Shown: positions 21,256 through 31,665 of the stretch, piece by piece
Numbering within the stretch: the first letter of the stretch is position 1
How the letters are laid out: every line of letters begins with the position of its first letter
Origin: Sclerotiophoma versabilis
Lineage: Eukaryota; Ascomycota; Dothideomycetes; Pleosporales; Didymellaceae
Length of the DNA: 64,000 bases
Assembly: GCA_012274445.1 (NCBI GenBank)
Contig: JAAROD010000093.1
Span: 806,001-870,000, forward strand
Direction: 5' to 3'
Program-made: the position numbers and the translations under genes
The notes under the pieces: generated by a model
The model's database searches: none
Seen by the model: only the letters and a program-made list of their open reading frames with translations
Told to the model about the DNA's origin: nothing

Positions 21256-22943
21256 TCAACCATCCATCCTGAATCCAATCTTCTCCACTAGTTTTGAAAC
21301 GACCTGAGAGAGCACGGTAGTGTCCTTCGTGAGCTCGTCCACCGTTTTGGTTCTCTCCTCCAGCATATCCAGCCTTTCCATTATCTTGCCGAGGACCGAC
21401 AAGAGAGCAGGATCTGTTCTGGACTCTACCTCTTCGATTCTGATCTTCGGAGTCTGCTCTGACGGGAGGGCGTTGTGGGCCGCCTGCTTCGAGCGGCCAG
21501 ACATGTGCGGAAGATCTCCCCCAGGATTGGTGTCGAGTGGTGTCTGTTTCAGGTAACTTCCTGCGAACATCGCGGGTGTCGTCTCCACAACGATCTGCTG
21601 CGGGCGCTGGTCCATCGGCGGGGTGCGCTTGTGCTTCTTGCAGATGGCCCGGATTGCGGCATCTGCACTCTCGCGGCCTATGACCTTTCTGAGATCGGAG
21701 ACGACGATCTCCTCGAAGCCCCAAGTCCACTCTGCAAAGCCCCACGCTTCAGGGTCTTTACGTAGACTGCCCGATTTTGTGTTGACACCGTGTGTTTTGT
21801 AGTCGGAGATGGCAATGTAGCATAGTTTGACAAAGTCGCCTCGGTCCTTGTAAGACCATTGTCTCCTTGTCGCCGACGGTTTCAACTCTAGTATGCCTTC
21901 CTGCGCCAGATACCGCTTCATCTCGGCCCCGCCACACTCCATTCCCGACCGGATGTGGAACACTTCGCTGCCTTTCTCCGTCTCCACCACAGCTCTATGG
22001 CCTCTGCCGTGGGTGCGATACGCCATAATGCGCTTTCCGTCGCAAGTAAGGCCGGTAGCCCATTTCCACTCTACTTCTGCACCTGAGCTCGCGCCATCTG
22101 CATTCTCCGATGTCTGCGTTGGTCCGTTCTCTTCTGGCATGAACAGACTGCCGCTGCTTTCAGTATTCGATCGACCTTCTTCGCCCGAAGGGATCGAGGC
22201 ATTGCTCTGTCTATCGCTACTGTCTGTATCCATCGGCTCACCGTCAGCATCGACGAACTCGGCACCAGTCGTCACTGGATCGGCGGATCTGTACGGCTTT
22301 ATAGCGTCGTCTAGCCCTGTAGAGGCAGAGTTAGCAACGAGCGACAGACTCTGTCTACACGGCTAGACGAGCACCTACTTTTGATAGCTTCGCTGGCCTG
22401 TGCATGTCCACAGTTGTCTGGACGAAGTAATGCTACAAGCTCCTGGTACTTTTCTTCTGCTTTTTCTTTGCTCTGAAGACCTGCTAGGTCCAAGACCTTA
22501 AAGGCAAGCTTGGGGTCTGCCGCCATGATCCTCTCGACCTCGCGCGCCTGGACATCGCTAACTCCTGGAGGAGGCTGACTGTGCTCTGTCGTAGCTCCGT
22601 CTGTTGGCTCTAACCTGGTGGTAGGGTGCTCGCTGTTCGAACGTTCGCTCGTCGATGATGCAGCTTGACCGACACTGCCTGTTGATGAGCTGCCGGGCTC
22701 GCTCCCCTTTGGCTCGCCTTCGACTGGATTATTTTGGCCTGCAGGTTCTGCATTGGTGTTGGTGTCTGGAGACGGTCGAGCCGAAGTGCCAGCAGTGGCG
22801 GCTGCTGGATTGCTCTGATCACTGCTCTCTGGCGTTGCCTGTATGCCTTTCGGGGGCTCAGGCGCGACGCTCGGCTCTGGCGTAAAGTACCCGTATTCGG
22901 TCCTCACTCCGCCTTGCAGCCTGTCGTTTGTATTTGAAGCCAT
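21256..22943 (-). CDS. Hypothetical protein with degenerate J-domain-like segment and C-terminal coiled coil (541 aa)
   Basis: Exons on the minus strand are 22379-22943 and 21256-22316 (intron 62 bp). Residues 1-130 are a disordered Pro/Ser/Glu tail. Residues 134-200 (AREVERIMAADPKLAFKVLD, KAEEKYQELVALLRPDNCGH, AQASEAIKRLDDAIKPY) follow the helix II/III plan of a J domain, with L-R-P-D where Hsp70-activating J proteins have H-P-D. The middle contains an unrecognised globular region (VEWKWATGLTCDGKRIMAYR, VFHIRSGMECGGAEMKRYL, WGFAEWTWGFEEIVVSDLRK). The end (LLSVLGKIMERLDMLEERTK, VLSQVVSKLVEKIG) is a coiled coil. The J-like segment probably does not stimulate Hsp70 in the usual way because the His is missing. 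Function unknown. Confidence 0.68.
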
Positions 22944-23264
22944 GACGAAGGTCAGCTGTGTAGATTGCGTCGTGTGCTATGCTGAGCAGCTCGACGTCCC
23001 TTTTGTATTTTCTGATTGACGGGGCGTGAGTTGTCCCCCATCCCGGGGCCATTTCGAGACCCAGACCAGAATGAGTTCATGTGTGCTGGAGCATGGCACC
23101 GTCCAACTTTGGCTCTTCGCTGGAGACCAGTTCCCGACTCACCCGTCTGGGCCAATACAAGACCCCCTGCTGTGATGGCCGAGGTACCGCGAAGCACGAC
23201 TTGTAGCGTCGACGGCCCACCACTGCAGCTGCAAACGACGTGACTGTCGCCTACTCCAAGCAGA
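22944..23264. other. Divergent intergenic region
   Basis: It lies between the minus-strand J-like gene and the plus-strand GPI-protein gene. No specific element recognised. Confidence 0.35.
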
Positions 23265-23930
23265 ATGCGTTGCATCACAGCCTGGCCAGCTCTTCTCTTG
23301 ACAGGACTAGCTTTTGCTGACTCCCCTCGAGATCCAAGCAGAACAGTAGCAGCGGACTTTGCACGGGAGACAACCGAGGTCCTTTTGACTGCTGAGTCTG
23401 CAAGCTGGAGCGGAGGACCTGCAGCTGCCACGATCCAGGTCCAAGTAGGTAGCCTGTACGGGTCAGCAGTGATACCGCTTGTCGGTCAAACAACCCCACG
23501 TGCACGCACAATCGAGGGCCACGCTTCTTCAAATGACGTGCACGGCTTGACCAACCACAAGACTGTTAGCATCTCGTCTTGCGATACAAGCTTCGACTAC
23601 ACCAAGGCAGCCAGCCCAGCTGTTCCAGCCGGTACAGCCAGAGAGGCCACCGCTACGGGCTTATCCCACTTTGCCAGTACTACTGGTGGTGCGAATGGGA
23701 ATCAGACTGCATGTGCCAACCCTACCATCAGTGTGACAACCTTCAACGCAACCACCTTCAACGCAACCACCTTCAACGCGACAACAGTCATCCCACCCCG
23801 CGGACCGTTGCCGACACGGCCCCCTCCAAGCCTCAGCCTCCTCAGCAGCGCAGCTCTCTCGACCCGGAATGGCGGCGGTAGGCTTTTAGTGGCCGCTCTG
23901 CTTCAAGTGGGGTCTGTGCTTCTGCTGTAG
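23265..23930 (+). CDS. Putative GPI-anchored secreted wall protein (221 aa)
   Basis: Residues 1-18 (MRCITAWPALLLTGLAFA) form a signal peptide. The body is Thr/Ser/Ala-rich with six or more N-glycosylation sequons, three of them in a perfect FNATT repeat (15-bp units near 23752-23785). The C-terminus has a small-residue/polar region (STRNGGG) followed by a hydrophobic tail RLLVAALLQVGSVLLL without a basic cytoplasmic end, the layout of a GPI attachment signal. Cysteines are few. It is expected at the plasma membrane or cell wall. No enzyme domain recognised. Confidence 0.68.
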   Translation: MRCITAWPALLLTGLAFADSPRDPSRTVAADFARETTEVLLTAESASWSGGPAAATIQVQVGSLYGSAVIPLVGQTTPRARTIEGHASSNDVHGLTNHKTVSISSCDTSFDYTKAASPAVPAGTAREATATGLSHFASTTGGANGNQTACANPTISVTTFNATTFNATTFNATTVIPPRGPLPTRPPPSLSLLSSAALSTRNGGGRLLVAALLQVGSVLLL

Positions 23931-23957
23931 TCTAGCAATGCGGGACATGGATAGCAT

Positions 23958-24029
23958 GTCAAGAAGAAATAGATTAACCAAGTCAAGAAGACATAGATGA
24001 ATCAAGTCAAGAAGAAATAGATCAATCAA
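23958..24029. repeat. 24-bp tandem repeat, three copies
   Basis: Copies start at 23958, 23982 and 24006 with the form GTCAAGAAG(A/A/A)(A/C)ATAGAT; each ends in a variable (T/G/C)(A)A(C/T)CAA. A fourth begins GTCAACTAG and breaks off. Confidence 0.85.
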
Positions 24030-24591
24030 GTCAACTAGAACGGCTGTACCACTGTCGATGGTGTGATGGAGGCTCTGACGCAGTTTCATTGTCGAAGCTC
24101 AATCTTCTCTTTGTCACTCTGTCTGCGGGGCTACATGTCTTTCTCAGAAAACAAGTTGTCAGCAACACGAAACCTGCAATTAGTGATCACTCTGATCTTG
24201 ACCTGGCTTGAGATGCAGGCGAGCAAGAGGAAGAGCGGAGTAGAGAATCTCAGGGCGTGAATGAGACAACGAGCCAGATATGTACTCGGGGGTGCCTTCT
24301 GTTTCTCGCCATGCAAGATTCGGAAGGCCTCAGTCTATCCGCATTGTGCGTAGCGGCTGCCTCTGCCCTGCCTGCTGTGGTGAGGACGATGTTGTAAATC
24401 TAGACGAGATAGCTCAAGTGCGCGACGAGGCAGCTGTCTCGAGCTGACACGGTAGGTAGTGACTGAGCACTACAACACGATCGCCACTGCGCACGACATG
24501 CAATCGCTCATACTTGTCTGCCGGGTCACGTTGCTATCCGGCTACAAGAAAGCAGCGCGCTGAAAGAGACGAGAGAGCGGTTCTATTCTGG

Positions 24592-24629
24592 TCGACTTGC
24601 AACTACACTGGTAACTGGCAACTACACTA
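24592..24629. repeat. Dispersed 19-bp repeat, two copies
   Basis: Units close to GTAACTGGCAACTACACTG. The same repeat occurs as three copies at 30205-30261, 5.6 kb away. Confidence 0.75.
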
Positions 24630-24659
24630 ACTAGTCAAGCAGTCTTCAATCCACCAAAC

Positions 24660-24977
24660 CTAGGCTGACTTTGCCGCCTCTTCAAGCCGCTTCTTAATAA
24701 CGGGGCTGCTCTTCTGCCATGCGTTCAGCTGCGTATCAACAAGCGAGCTGTAGAACAGAGGCTGAATAGTTGTTTGAGCGCTGCAAGAAGTGTTACCTGA
24801 CATTAGGTATTATAACGATTATGGCGCTTAGTGTGCTGTGCCACTGATCCAGAACTTGCGGTCCGCCTTACACCTTGCCTCTTTCGGGAGCTTTGCTAAC
24901 AAGCCTGAGCCTGTAAGTCCGATAGACAGGTGACGCGTCGCAGCATGCAGCGACAGGCATCTACGCAAGGTTGACAT
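24660..24977 (-). CDS. Small two-exon protein with mitochondrial-type N-terminus (74 aa)
   Basis: Exons on the minus strand are 24874-24977 and 24660-24780, with a 93 bp intron (GTGTAA donor, CTTCTTGCAG acceptor). The spliced protein begins MSTLRRCLSLHAATRHLSIG, basic and Ser/Leu-rich without acids, as in mitochondrial presequences, and continues LLAKLPKEASAQTTIQPLFY, SSLVDTQLNAWQKSSPVIKK, RLEEAAKSA. The second exon alone is clearly protein-like and was found only by joining exons. The overall plan (presequence plus a short amphipathic helix) suggests a small mitochondrial inner-membrane or matrix protein, but I do not recognise the family. The donor is slightly atypical. Confidence 0.6.
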
Positions 24978-25621
24978 ATCGTTCTTCACGTTCAACGGGC
25001 AGTGTAGGTGTGTGATGGAGCGTTGCAGCCGCGCATTAGACCAGCTATTATCAGCGCCCCCAAAACCATACGGTACTGGTAAGCGCTCGCTTAGCTGCAA
25101 TCAGTGCGCAATCTCGGGCACTCAGCTCTACACTAAGCCTATTTGGTCCTACGTGCATATCGCGGGATTTGTGTTGTCCCTCTGCTTGCTTTGGCTTATT
25201 GTGCGGCACAGCCAGGGCAGTAGCCAAGCGACACTGAGAAAGAAGACTTGCATTATCAGGGAACGAGCCTATTGGTCAGTATGCGATGTGCCTATTGGCT
25301 GTAACGGGATCTCGCCATATGTGGCGCACAGCCTTGATTTCCCACGAAAGGAAAGTGATTCCATAGCTTGTTTCGCAGCATCAGGCCATGGAAATTAGTG
25401 GGGACGATAGCGAGTAGAAGCAGTTTCTTGCGTGCCGCCTATGCACTACCCACTGCGTTGTTTAACCAGGGTTGGGCCAAGGACAGTCTTGAAGCGCTAT
25501 AAGAACGTCCAGCTGAGCTCAGAACAACTCATAGCGCTCTGCCATTTTTCGGCTGTCTCGCTTTCCGTTTCTTTTTTTCTACCTATAGGACCCTCGCTAC
25601 GTTGTGAAGTCAGTTGCTACC
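24978..25621. other. Divergent intergenic region
   Basis: Promoters of the small mitochondrial-type gene (minus) and of the 25622 gene (plus). The last 60 bp are T-rich (TTTCTTTTTTTCTACC). A 127-codon frame at about 25015-25398 with one hydrophobic stretch has no support beyond length. Confidence 0.35.
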
Positions 25622-26317
25622 ATGGGGCTTCTTTCAGAAGCGATCAATGAGCGAAAAGCAAAGACAGTTGGTATCAACAAATCCGATTGGACGAACTTCT
25701 ACTCTCCAAATTACCCAAAGACGATCGGAGTCAGGGGACTATCTGCATGCTCGGTTTTCGCGATTGTTTCGCCGCACGCAGCCGTTGTGGCCCATATTGG
25801 CCCGAACATATTGGGCTCAACCAGCGCCACATCCTTCATCAAGCTTGCTGAAGACCTAACGAACGAAGCCATCTGCACATGCCGGGACAACCCACATTTT
25901 TTTCCTCCGGAGAGCAAGATATACATTGTGTGCGCAACCCTTAACAACGACGTCATTACTGCCCCAGAGCAACTAAGTGCCATGTATCGCGGCGTCAAAT
26001 CACTTCCCCATGCTTCTGTGCAGTGGCACTACGAACGCTCGACCGAAGCACTTATGAACAACGAAACGAATTTAGGAACAGTCTTTATTGATGGACGGAG
26101 TGGATCTCCTCGAATTTATGTGGAGGATAGAGACATCACAGACGTCCCTGCGAATGCCCCAACATGGACCTGCGCTACTCGCAATGGACAGACACAATAT
26201 CAACTCACCATCAGTAACGTCGTTATTGAGTCACGAAACAATCCTCCTATTAATGAATGGGTTCAGAATGGACAGAAATGGATCATGTGGAATGGGGTTA
26301 GCTGGATCAGTTCGTAG
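25622..26317 (+). CDS. Hypothetical protein with CheD-like Cys-His arrangement (231 aa)
   Basis: Single exon; the ATG at 25622 (ACCATGG context) is the first true ATG. After about 35 polar residues comes GLSACSVFAIVSPHAAVVAH then IGPN. Cys43 and His58 lie on two adjacent hydrophobic strands 15 residues apart. That is the catalytic layout of the CheD-type deamidase fold (Cys at the end of a G-x-x-(S/G)-C turn, His on the next strand). The strand-helix order continues with ATSFIKLAEDLTNEAICTCR, then KIYIVCATLNND and a last region WVQNGQKWIMWNGVSWISS. I infer a possible glutamine deamidase or peptidase-like fold; the family name is not known to me and activity is unproven. Confidence 0.6.
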   Translation: MGLLSEAINERKAKTVGINKSDWTNFYSPNYPKTIGVRGLSACSVFAIVSPHAAVVAHIGPNILGSTSATSFIKLAEDLTNEAICTCRDNPHFFPPESKIYIVCATLNNDVITAPEQLSAMYRGVKSLPHASVQWHYERSTEALMNNETNLGTVFIDGRSGSPRIYVEDRDITDVPANAPTWTCATRNGQTQYQLTISNVVIESRNNPPINEWVQNGQKWIMWNGVSWISS

Positions 26318-26374
26318 CGAATAGAGTATTACCGATCTTGTGTATTACTTGCACAAGCGCGATATGGTGTCATG

Positions 26375-28543
26375 TTACCTTCTCATATAGCGGTGGCTTA
26401 ACAGTTGTACAATCCGGGACCGTTGCTTACGTTCCGCTGCGTCTAGGGCTGTGCGACCCCTATTAGACACAACTGTGGCGTCCGCACCTCTTGATAGTAG
26501 ATATGCCACAACATCGTCCTTCCCCTCCTCTGCTGCAGTGAATAAAGCTGTTCCTGCTTCTCCTAATCCCCATTCCATCCAAGAGCGCGGGTCATCCTGA
26601 AACCAGATGCTGTCGATTGGGCAACCTAGATTCAGTAATAGCTCAATAGTCTCAAGGCGACCTTCTTCTACTCGTTGCAAAGCAAAATGAAGGAGCTGCC
26701 CATGTTGAATTCCGCTACTGCGGTCGAGAAACAGTCTAATTGTTGACATCGGAGCCTTGAAAAGCGCTACGGACGTCGGAGTGACGTCGAAGTCTCCTGT
26801 TGCATCCGGGGCAGCTCCCTTATCCAGCAACCAACGAGGAAGATGTTCGTCAAAGAGGAAGCTCCTAATTATCGTTAGTTGTGCTTCTTAAACATGTTTT
26901 AGTGTACCTACCCAAGACGTGGATACTTTGAGTCCTCATCTGTTTGCGTAATGTCCCAGCCAAAATTGATGAAAACCTGGGCTACAGCCGGCGACTTCAC
27001 GCAAGAAGTTACTAAGTGTGGCGCCCAGTTTTCGCAGAGAAACAGAAGAACGGCAAAGTGGTCGTTTCTTGCTGCGTCACTAAATGCACTGAAAATTCCA
27101 GTCAGATCTTCGGTTGGATGCTGGGCTGTTATGGTGTTCAAGGTGCTGACTACGTCTGCAAGCTTGCCTGCCCTGGCGGCTACCTGCAGTTTTCCGATTT
27201 GAGCTGAGACTGAGAGCGGTGAATCAGACTGATACATCTCATGAGAGAAAGCTTCTGGAATTATGAGACGCACAATGTCGGTGAATCGCGTTGGAAGATC
27301 CTGGTCAGTTGTGCTAACACCTGCAACGATTAGCAGGTACAAGACGACTTCAGGTCTCTTTGCAGATACGGCGCCGGCTAGAGCTAAAAGCAGTGCGTGT
27401 TGCTTCTTTTGCAGTAAATCCAGAAGGAGTTTCAAGATCTCTAGATTGCCGAACCATGCAGCCCAGAAAAGACTGCCTGCGTAATGGAGTGGTTCAGAGC
27501 CAGAGAGACGTGACAGCAGAGTTTGGACTATCTCGCCATGGTTTTCTAGACACGCATCTTCCATTGCTTTTGCAAATGGAGCTTCTCCAATCGACGGTGG
27601 AGTCTTGGAAAGAATGCGTTGCATAAAGTCCTGAGAATTGTGTTCTGCGGCCGTACGAATGAGACGTGTCCAGAAACTCTTCGTAGCTGCCGATGTTAGG
27701 TCTTCTTGCCTAAGACCTAACAACCGATCTGCATGTGCTCCTTGGTTGTTTTTGACCAGTCGCACAACAGCATCATCGTACACAGACTTAGCTATGCGGT
27801 TTTTGTACTCAAGTAGCTTGATCAGCACGTTCTCGTGATCAGCTGTGAGAGCAGTCTCAATAGCATGCATAAGGCGGAGCCCAACAAGATGTTTATGAGC
27901 TTCCCAGTTGCAGTGGTCAAGCAACAGCTGTATCATTGCTGGAGAACCCGATGATGCTGCTGCAGCCAAAGCCTCGCCAAAAAACGGAGTATTCGAAGTT
28001 GCATTAGCCCCTTCCTGAAGGAGCTTAAGTACCGTATGTGTCATATCTAGCCAGACAGCGGCTACAAGAGCGCTGTCTCTAATATCCTCAGCTCGAATAT
28101 GCCCTGGTTTTTCTGTTGTAAGGCAGTCGACAAGCCTCCAGTACACCATCGTTCTTGCTGCAGCGGTTTCGAGAACTTGCACGTATCGAGTCCGAATCTC
28201 AGACTTAGTATGACCAGCAATGAAATCTGCTGTGCAGTTGATGGCATAGCACAAGAGTAACTCGTTGGCATTGCCAAGCGACATCTTGAATTGAATAAGT
28301 TTGTGTGTCATAGATTCGCCCAATTTTCTTTGAAGAAGAATCACTTTTGGGAGGCGAAAAACCGAATTCTGAACAAGTTCGTTGAAATAGCCTAGATCTT
28401 ATTAGGTTGAAAGTTCAACAACTCTCCTAAAGCGACGTACAGGATATTTCTCGGAATCTCGCAGCTTGTTGTAGTCCCGTGTGTTGGACAGCAATGTCAG
28501 TTATATGCTGCAAGACTTCGGCCGGCAGCTCAAGTATATACAT
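26375..28543 (-). CDS. F-box-like/ankyrin-repeat protein (690 aa)
   Basis: Exons on the minus strand are 28441-28543, 26912-28391 and 26375-26864, with introns of 49 and 47 bp; all phases agree. The first exon supplies the F-box-like start MYILELPAEVLQHITDIAVQ, continuing across the splice as REISCYFNELVQNSVFRLPK. The bulk is a set of degenerate ankyrin repeats: DSALVAAVWLDMTHTVLKLL, ALAAAASSGSPAMIQLLLDH, SLFWAAWFGNLEILKLLLDL, LLHFALQ...ETIELLLNLG, and the well-formed last ones TALFTAAEEGKDDVVAYLLS and RGRTALDAAERKQRSRIVQL. It is probably a substrate adaptor of an SCF-type ligase. Its 3' end lies 57 bp from the stop of the convergent 25622 gene. Related in plan to the truncated protein at 62126. 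Confidence 0.8.
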
Positions 28544-30204
28544 TGTAATAGCGAGACGGATGGCGAACCTCGCGCACACAAGAAATCTGGTGCCGTTGGG
28601 TATGGTACACAGAAACCGAGGAATCTGTTTCAACAAATTGCAATGGAGTGCTAAATCTACACGACTAAGATAGCGCAGCGGCAACAGTTGTGTGTAGGTT
28701 GTGCGGTGCAGAGGAATTGCATGCGAATAACGGCGCGGTGGAGAGAGGCGATATTCTCGTATCAGACTACGCTAGCAGCATCTCCTAGTACATAAACAAA
28801 TATGACGGTTATCATGGCCCGGCGCTCCGACGCAGGGGCAGCTTCTAGGATTGGTTGTTTGAGAGAGTGCCTGTTTATACCGACCCCCTTTATGCAGGCC
28901 GCTGCATCGGTTCAGCTTTGTTATCTCATTGTGCCGGGCACCGTACATGGATTGGATATGGAAGCACCCTTCTTTATGCTAAAGCGCCTGGAAACCTCGG
29001 GCACCTAATCAAGCCAGCGCTAAAACGCGGATGGGGTTTGAGCGGGAGGGAGGCACCAGGGGCGATCGCTTAGGCGGAGCGCGCACTGCAGTCGTTTCTT
29101 GGGCTATTGATTCATATTTTAACGTTCCTGTAGGACGTCCGTTAGCGCTGCGCCGTGGGCACGATCCCTGGTTAGCACTGTATCAGCGCAGCTCACACAT
29201 GAACAATCCTCACTAAATGCGCGCTGAACCCTGTTGCACAAAGCAACGCTTCGCCCCAAGCACTTTGGATGGTGCATTACACATTATGCACAACTCATAG
29301 AAGATGTTGATGGGACTTATTGTAAATAGATAGATAAAGGAAGAACAGAACACTGTCAAGAAGCTAAAGTGTGCTCTTGTAACGCCGAGGCAGATTGGTG
29401 TTCATAAGGCGAGAGATAGAATCTGAGCACTGCACAGCCCTCCTCTGGGTACAACACACGGACGTTACCGCATCACAAGACCAACAGTTCACACGGCGTG
29501 GCAAATGCTACTAAGGCTAAATTACCTAGCGTTTTAGCACTTGCCGGGGTGCTTATCGCCCTACATAAGTTGTCCTTAATTCGAAAACGGGACGGTGCTT
29601 CGTTCTCTGTAGATTTTTGTTGCACAGTTAAGTGCGGGATGTTTAGAGGCGTAGAACCATCTAATTGTGTGCTCTGAAAGTGAGTGTCTTGTGTTTACGT
29701 TGACTCTAGTACCCCGGCCCAGCTCATCTACAGGAACCTTACGGCACGCTTACTAATGCAGGTCACGTTCTCAACAGTGCTGGCCTGCGACAATCATTCC
29801 AAAATAAGCATTAAACAACGTGCCAGGGATTTCAAAAACTGCGCAACTATCGAGTCACATGTGCCAGTTTCCCCATTCAAATATCGTCATTGGCGCCTAG
29901 TCGCCAATGACGAAGAGTTGTTCAATTAGCTCTAAGCTCGGCGATATAGTATTTGTTTTTGCAATAGCCTTCCCAGCCTTGATAAGCACTATCCGGGTAT
30001 CTCGTGAAAGGGATTCCGACGGAGTAGTAGCTGAGAAGCCCTATACATCCCAGTTTTATTCAACGCTCTAGTGAAGTTATTAAACATATGACAGTAGATG
30101 AATTACTGCTTCTGAACAATTTTAGAATGATGCGAACGAAGTGGAAGACTCTCGACTCATATAATGGCAGTCAACACATCTCTTGGGAGGATGTACTAAC
30201 GTTA
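28544..30204. other. 1.7 kb gene-free, compositionally mixed region
   Basis: No supported coding sequence on either strand; the longest frames (about 80 codons, for example 29684-29929) begin at non-ATG codons or have no protein-like pattern. It is more A+T-rich than the flanks and may be old transposon debris, but no terminal repeats were seen. Confidence 0.4.
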
Positions 30205-30261
30205 GTAACTGGCAGCTACACTGGTAACTGGCAACTACACTGGTGACCGGTAACTGCACTG
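30205..30261. repeat. Dispersed 19-bp repeat, three tandem copies
   Basis: Units at 30205, 30224 and 30243 near GTAACTGGCAACTACACTG; the third is diverged (GTGACCGGTAACTGCACTG). Shared with 24592-24629. Confidence 0.8.
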
Positions 30262-30295
30262 ATAACTACAAGACAAAGGCAAGAGTGACATGCGC

Positions 30296-30943
30296 TTAAG
30301 AACTCTTTCGCTTCCGGCTCGGACGCACCCTTCTGGTCGAAGCCCTGCGCACTGGCGGGGTTTCTTTGTGCAAGTCCCCGCTTCTTGCTGTGTTCTTGAC
30401 CCCCTCAGTCTGGTTTGGCTCTGTCGAGCACTGCGTGCTCTGGAGGCTGTCGACCCTTTGGGTCAGGCCGCAAATGACGTCAGCGGCGCGGGTTAGCGCC
30501 TCGCGCAGTTCGGCCTTGTCTTTCTCCAAACTCACGATAGCAGCGTGTGACTGCGCACACGATGAGCCTGCAGTGCAATCGGCCTCCTGCTTTATCGAGA
30601 CAGCATCGGCAGCATCGCGCCGCTGAGAGCGCCGATCGATCGATTCGAGGGCGAGCATGGCCGTCTGCGCGCTCTCTGCCTCTCTCTCGAGCGACCTGCA
30701 CCTGCCAGCCGTCTCTGCAAGATCTCTGGTAGTCGCTTGGTGCTGGTCAAACAGGTGCTGGTACGCCTGAGCGCACTGCGCGTAGCCCTGCTCGGCGGCG
30801 AGGCACCGATTCTCGAGTCCGCTCTGGTTGTCGCAAAGACGCCTCAGTTGCTTGCGGCATGCTCCGAGAGCGATCGCGACGTTGTAGAGCTGATGTTCCA
30901 CCGACACCAAGTCTTCGCGCCCAGTGACGAAGGGCAGGTCCAT
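30296..30943 (-). CDS. Coiled-coil protein with basic C-terminus (215 aa)
   Basis: This is a single-exon gene, almost entirely alpha-helical by pattern. Residues 10-115 are a coiled coil (VEHQLYNVAIALGACRKQLR, RCLAAEQGYAQCAQAYQHLF, LEREAESAQTAMLALESIDR). A Cys/Ser linker is followed by a second helix (LEKDKAELREALTRAADVIC, GLTQRVDSLQSTQ) and a highly basic tail ending RRVRPSRKRKSS, a probable nuclear localisation signal. The segment AYQHLFDQHQATTRDLAE resembles GYCSLFRHWEQSCRLLQE of the 32129 gene. It may be a bZIP-like or kinetochore-type helix protein, but no true basic DNA-binding motif is placed before the zipper. Function unknown. Confidence 0.6.
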   Translation of the reverse strand: MDLPFVTGREDLVSVEHQLYNVAIALGACRKQLRRLCDNQSGLENRCLAAEQGYAQCAQAYQHLFDQHQATTRDLAETAGRCRSLEREAESAQTAMLALESIDRRSQRRDAADAVSIKQEADCTAGSSCAQSHAAIVSLEKDKAELREALTRAADVICGLTQRVDSLQSTQCSTEPNQTEGVKNTARSGDLHKETPPVRRASTRRVRPSRKRKSS

Positions 30944-31344
30944 GATGCAACCCTCGCAGAGCGTCGGTCCAGGATGCGGTGTTGTGGCTGCCGTTGCAGA
31001 TTGGTGCGAAACCGTGACTACGGCTCAAGGCCCTGTATATGCGTTCATGGTCAACGTCGGTTGGGCGCCTGTAGGGAGCCTTTTCGTGACGAGACTGCTT
31101 GTGGCCTACGGTACTTAGGGTGCTGTATCAGAACCAGCTGCTGCATGTCGAGACTGCTACTTGCTCATGGTCCCGGTTTTGGCCTCTTGTAGGGAGACGG
31201 GGGCTCTGTTTGGGTCGCTGCAAGAAGAGCTGATGGGAGAGGTATCATACATAACGTCACAACTGATGGCCATGGAACGGGTCCAGGTGTGACGTTTGTA
31301 GTGACCTCGACACCTTTGACACCAACAAGCACAACTGCAACAGC
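30944..31344. other. Divergent intergenic region
   Basis: It lies between the coiled-coil gene at 30296-30943 and the Gln/Glu-repeat gene at 31345. No element recognised. Confidence 0.3.
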
Positions 31345-31608
31345 ATGTCTGCAGCTCAACCTCCTCAGTCTTGTAGAAGAAGTCAATCGAAAAGCAGCTC
31401 GGATCAAGCGTGTCTCCGCAGGTTGCTTGCCCGCAGACTGCTTGCACAATACCTGCAACCTAGCACAGCTGAAATGAGCGCAGCGGGGAAGGGCCACCGC
31501 TCAAGAGCTGGATGGAGCACTGCTGACGCATCGCACCGCCGTGCATGTCTCGAAGAGGAGACGGTGCTGGACGCGGCGATTAATCGATTGATACTTGACG
31601 ACATGGTA

Positions 31609-31662
<54 letters not shown>

Positions 31663-31665
31663 TAA
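31345..31665 (+). CDS. Small protein ending in a (Glu-Gln)9 tail (106 aa)
   Basis: The ATG at 31345 has a good context (CAGCATGTCT). The protein is Ser/Arg/Ala-rich with RRLLARRLLAQYLQ and a helical EEETVLDAAINRLILDDMVE, then nine Glu-Gln dipeptides to the stop. The tail is encoded by a (GAGCAG)9 hexanucleotide microsatellite whose length is likely to vary between strains. The opposite strand of the same region is open too, so coding status is not certain. It sits among the small coiled-coil genes. Confidence 0.4.
31609..31662. repeat. (GAGCAG)9 microsatellite
   Basis: Nine uninterrupted hexamer units immediately before a TAA; in-frame changes of unit number would keep the Glu-Gln reading frame. 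Confidence 0.95.

Larger units (their letters stand above)
23931..24659. other. Non-coding region with two tandem repeats
   Basis: No supported gene. It holds a 24-bp repeat (23958-24029) and a short copy of a 19-bp repeat (24592-24629). Confidence 0.4.
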
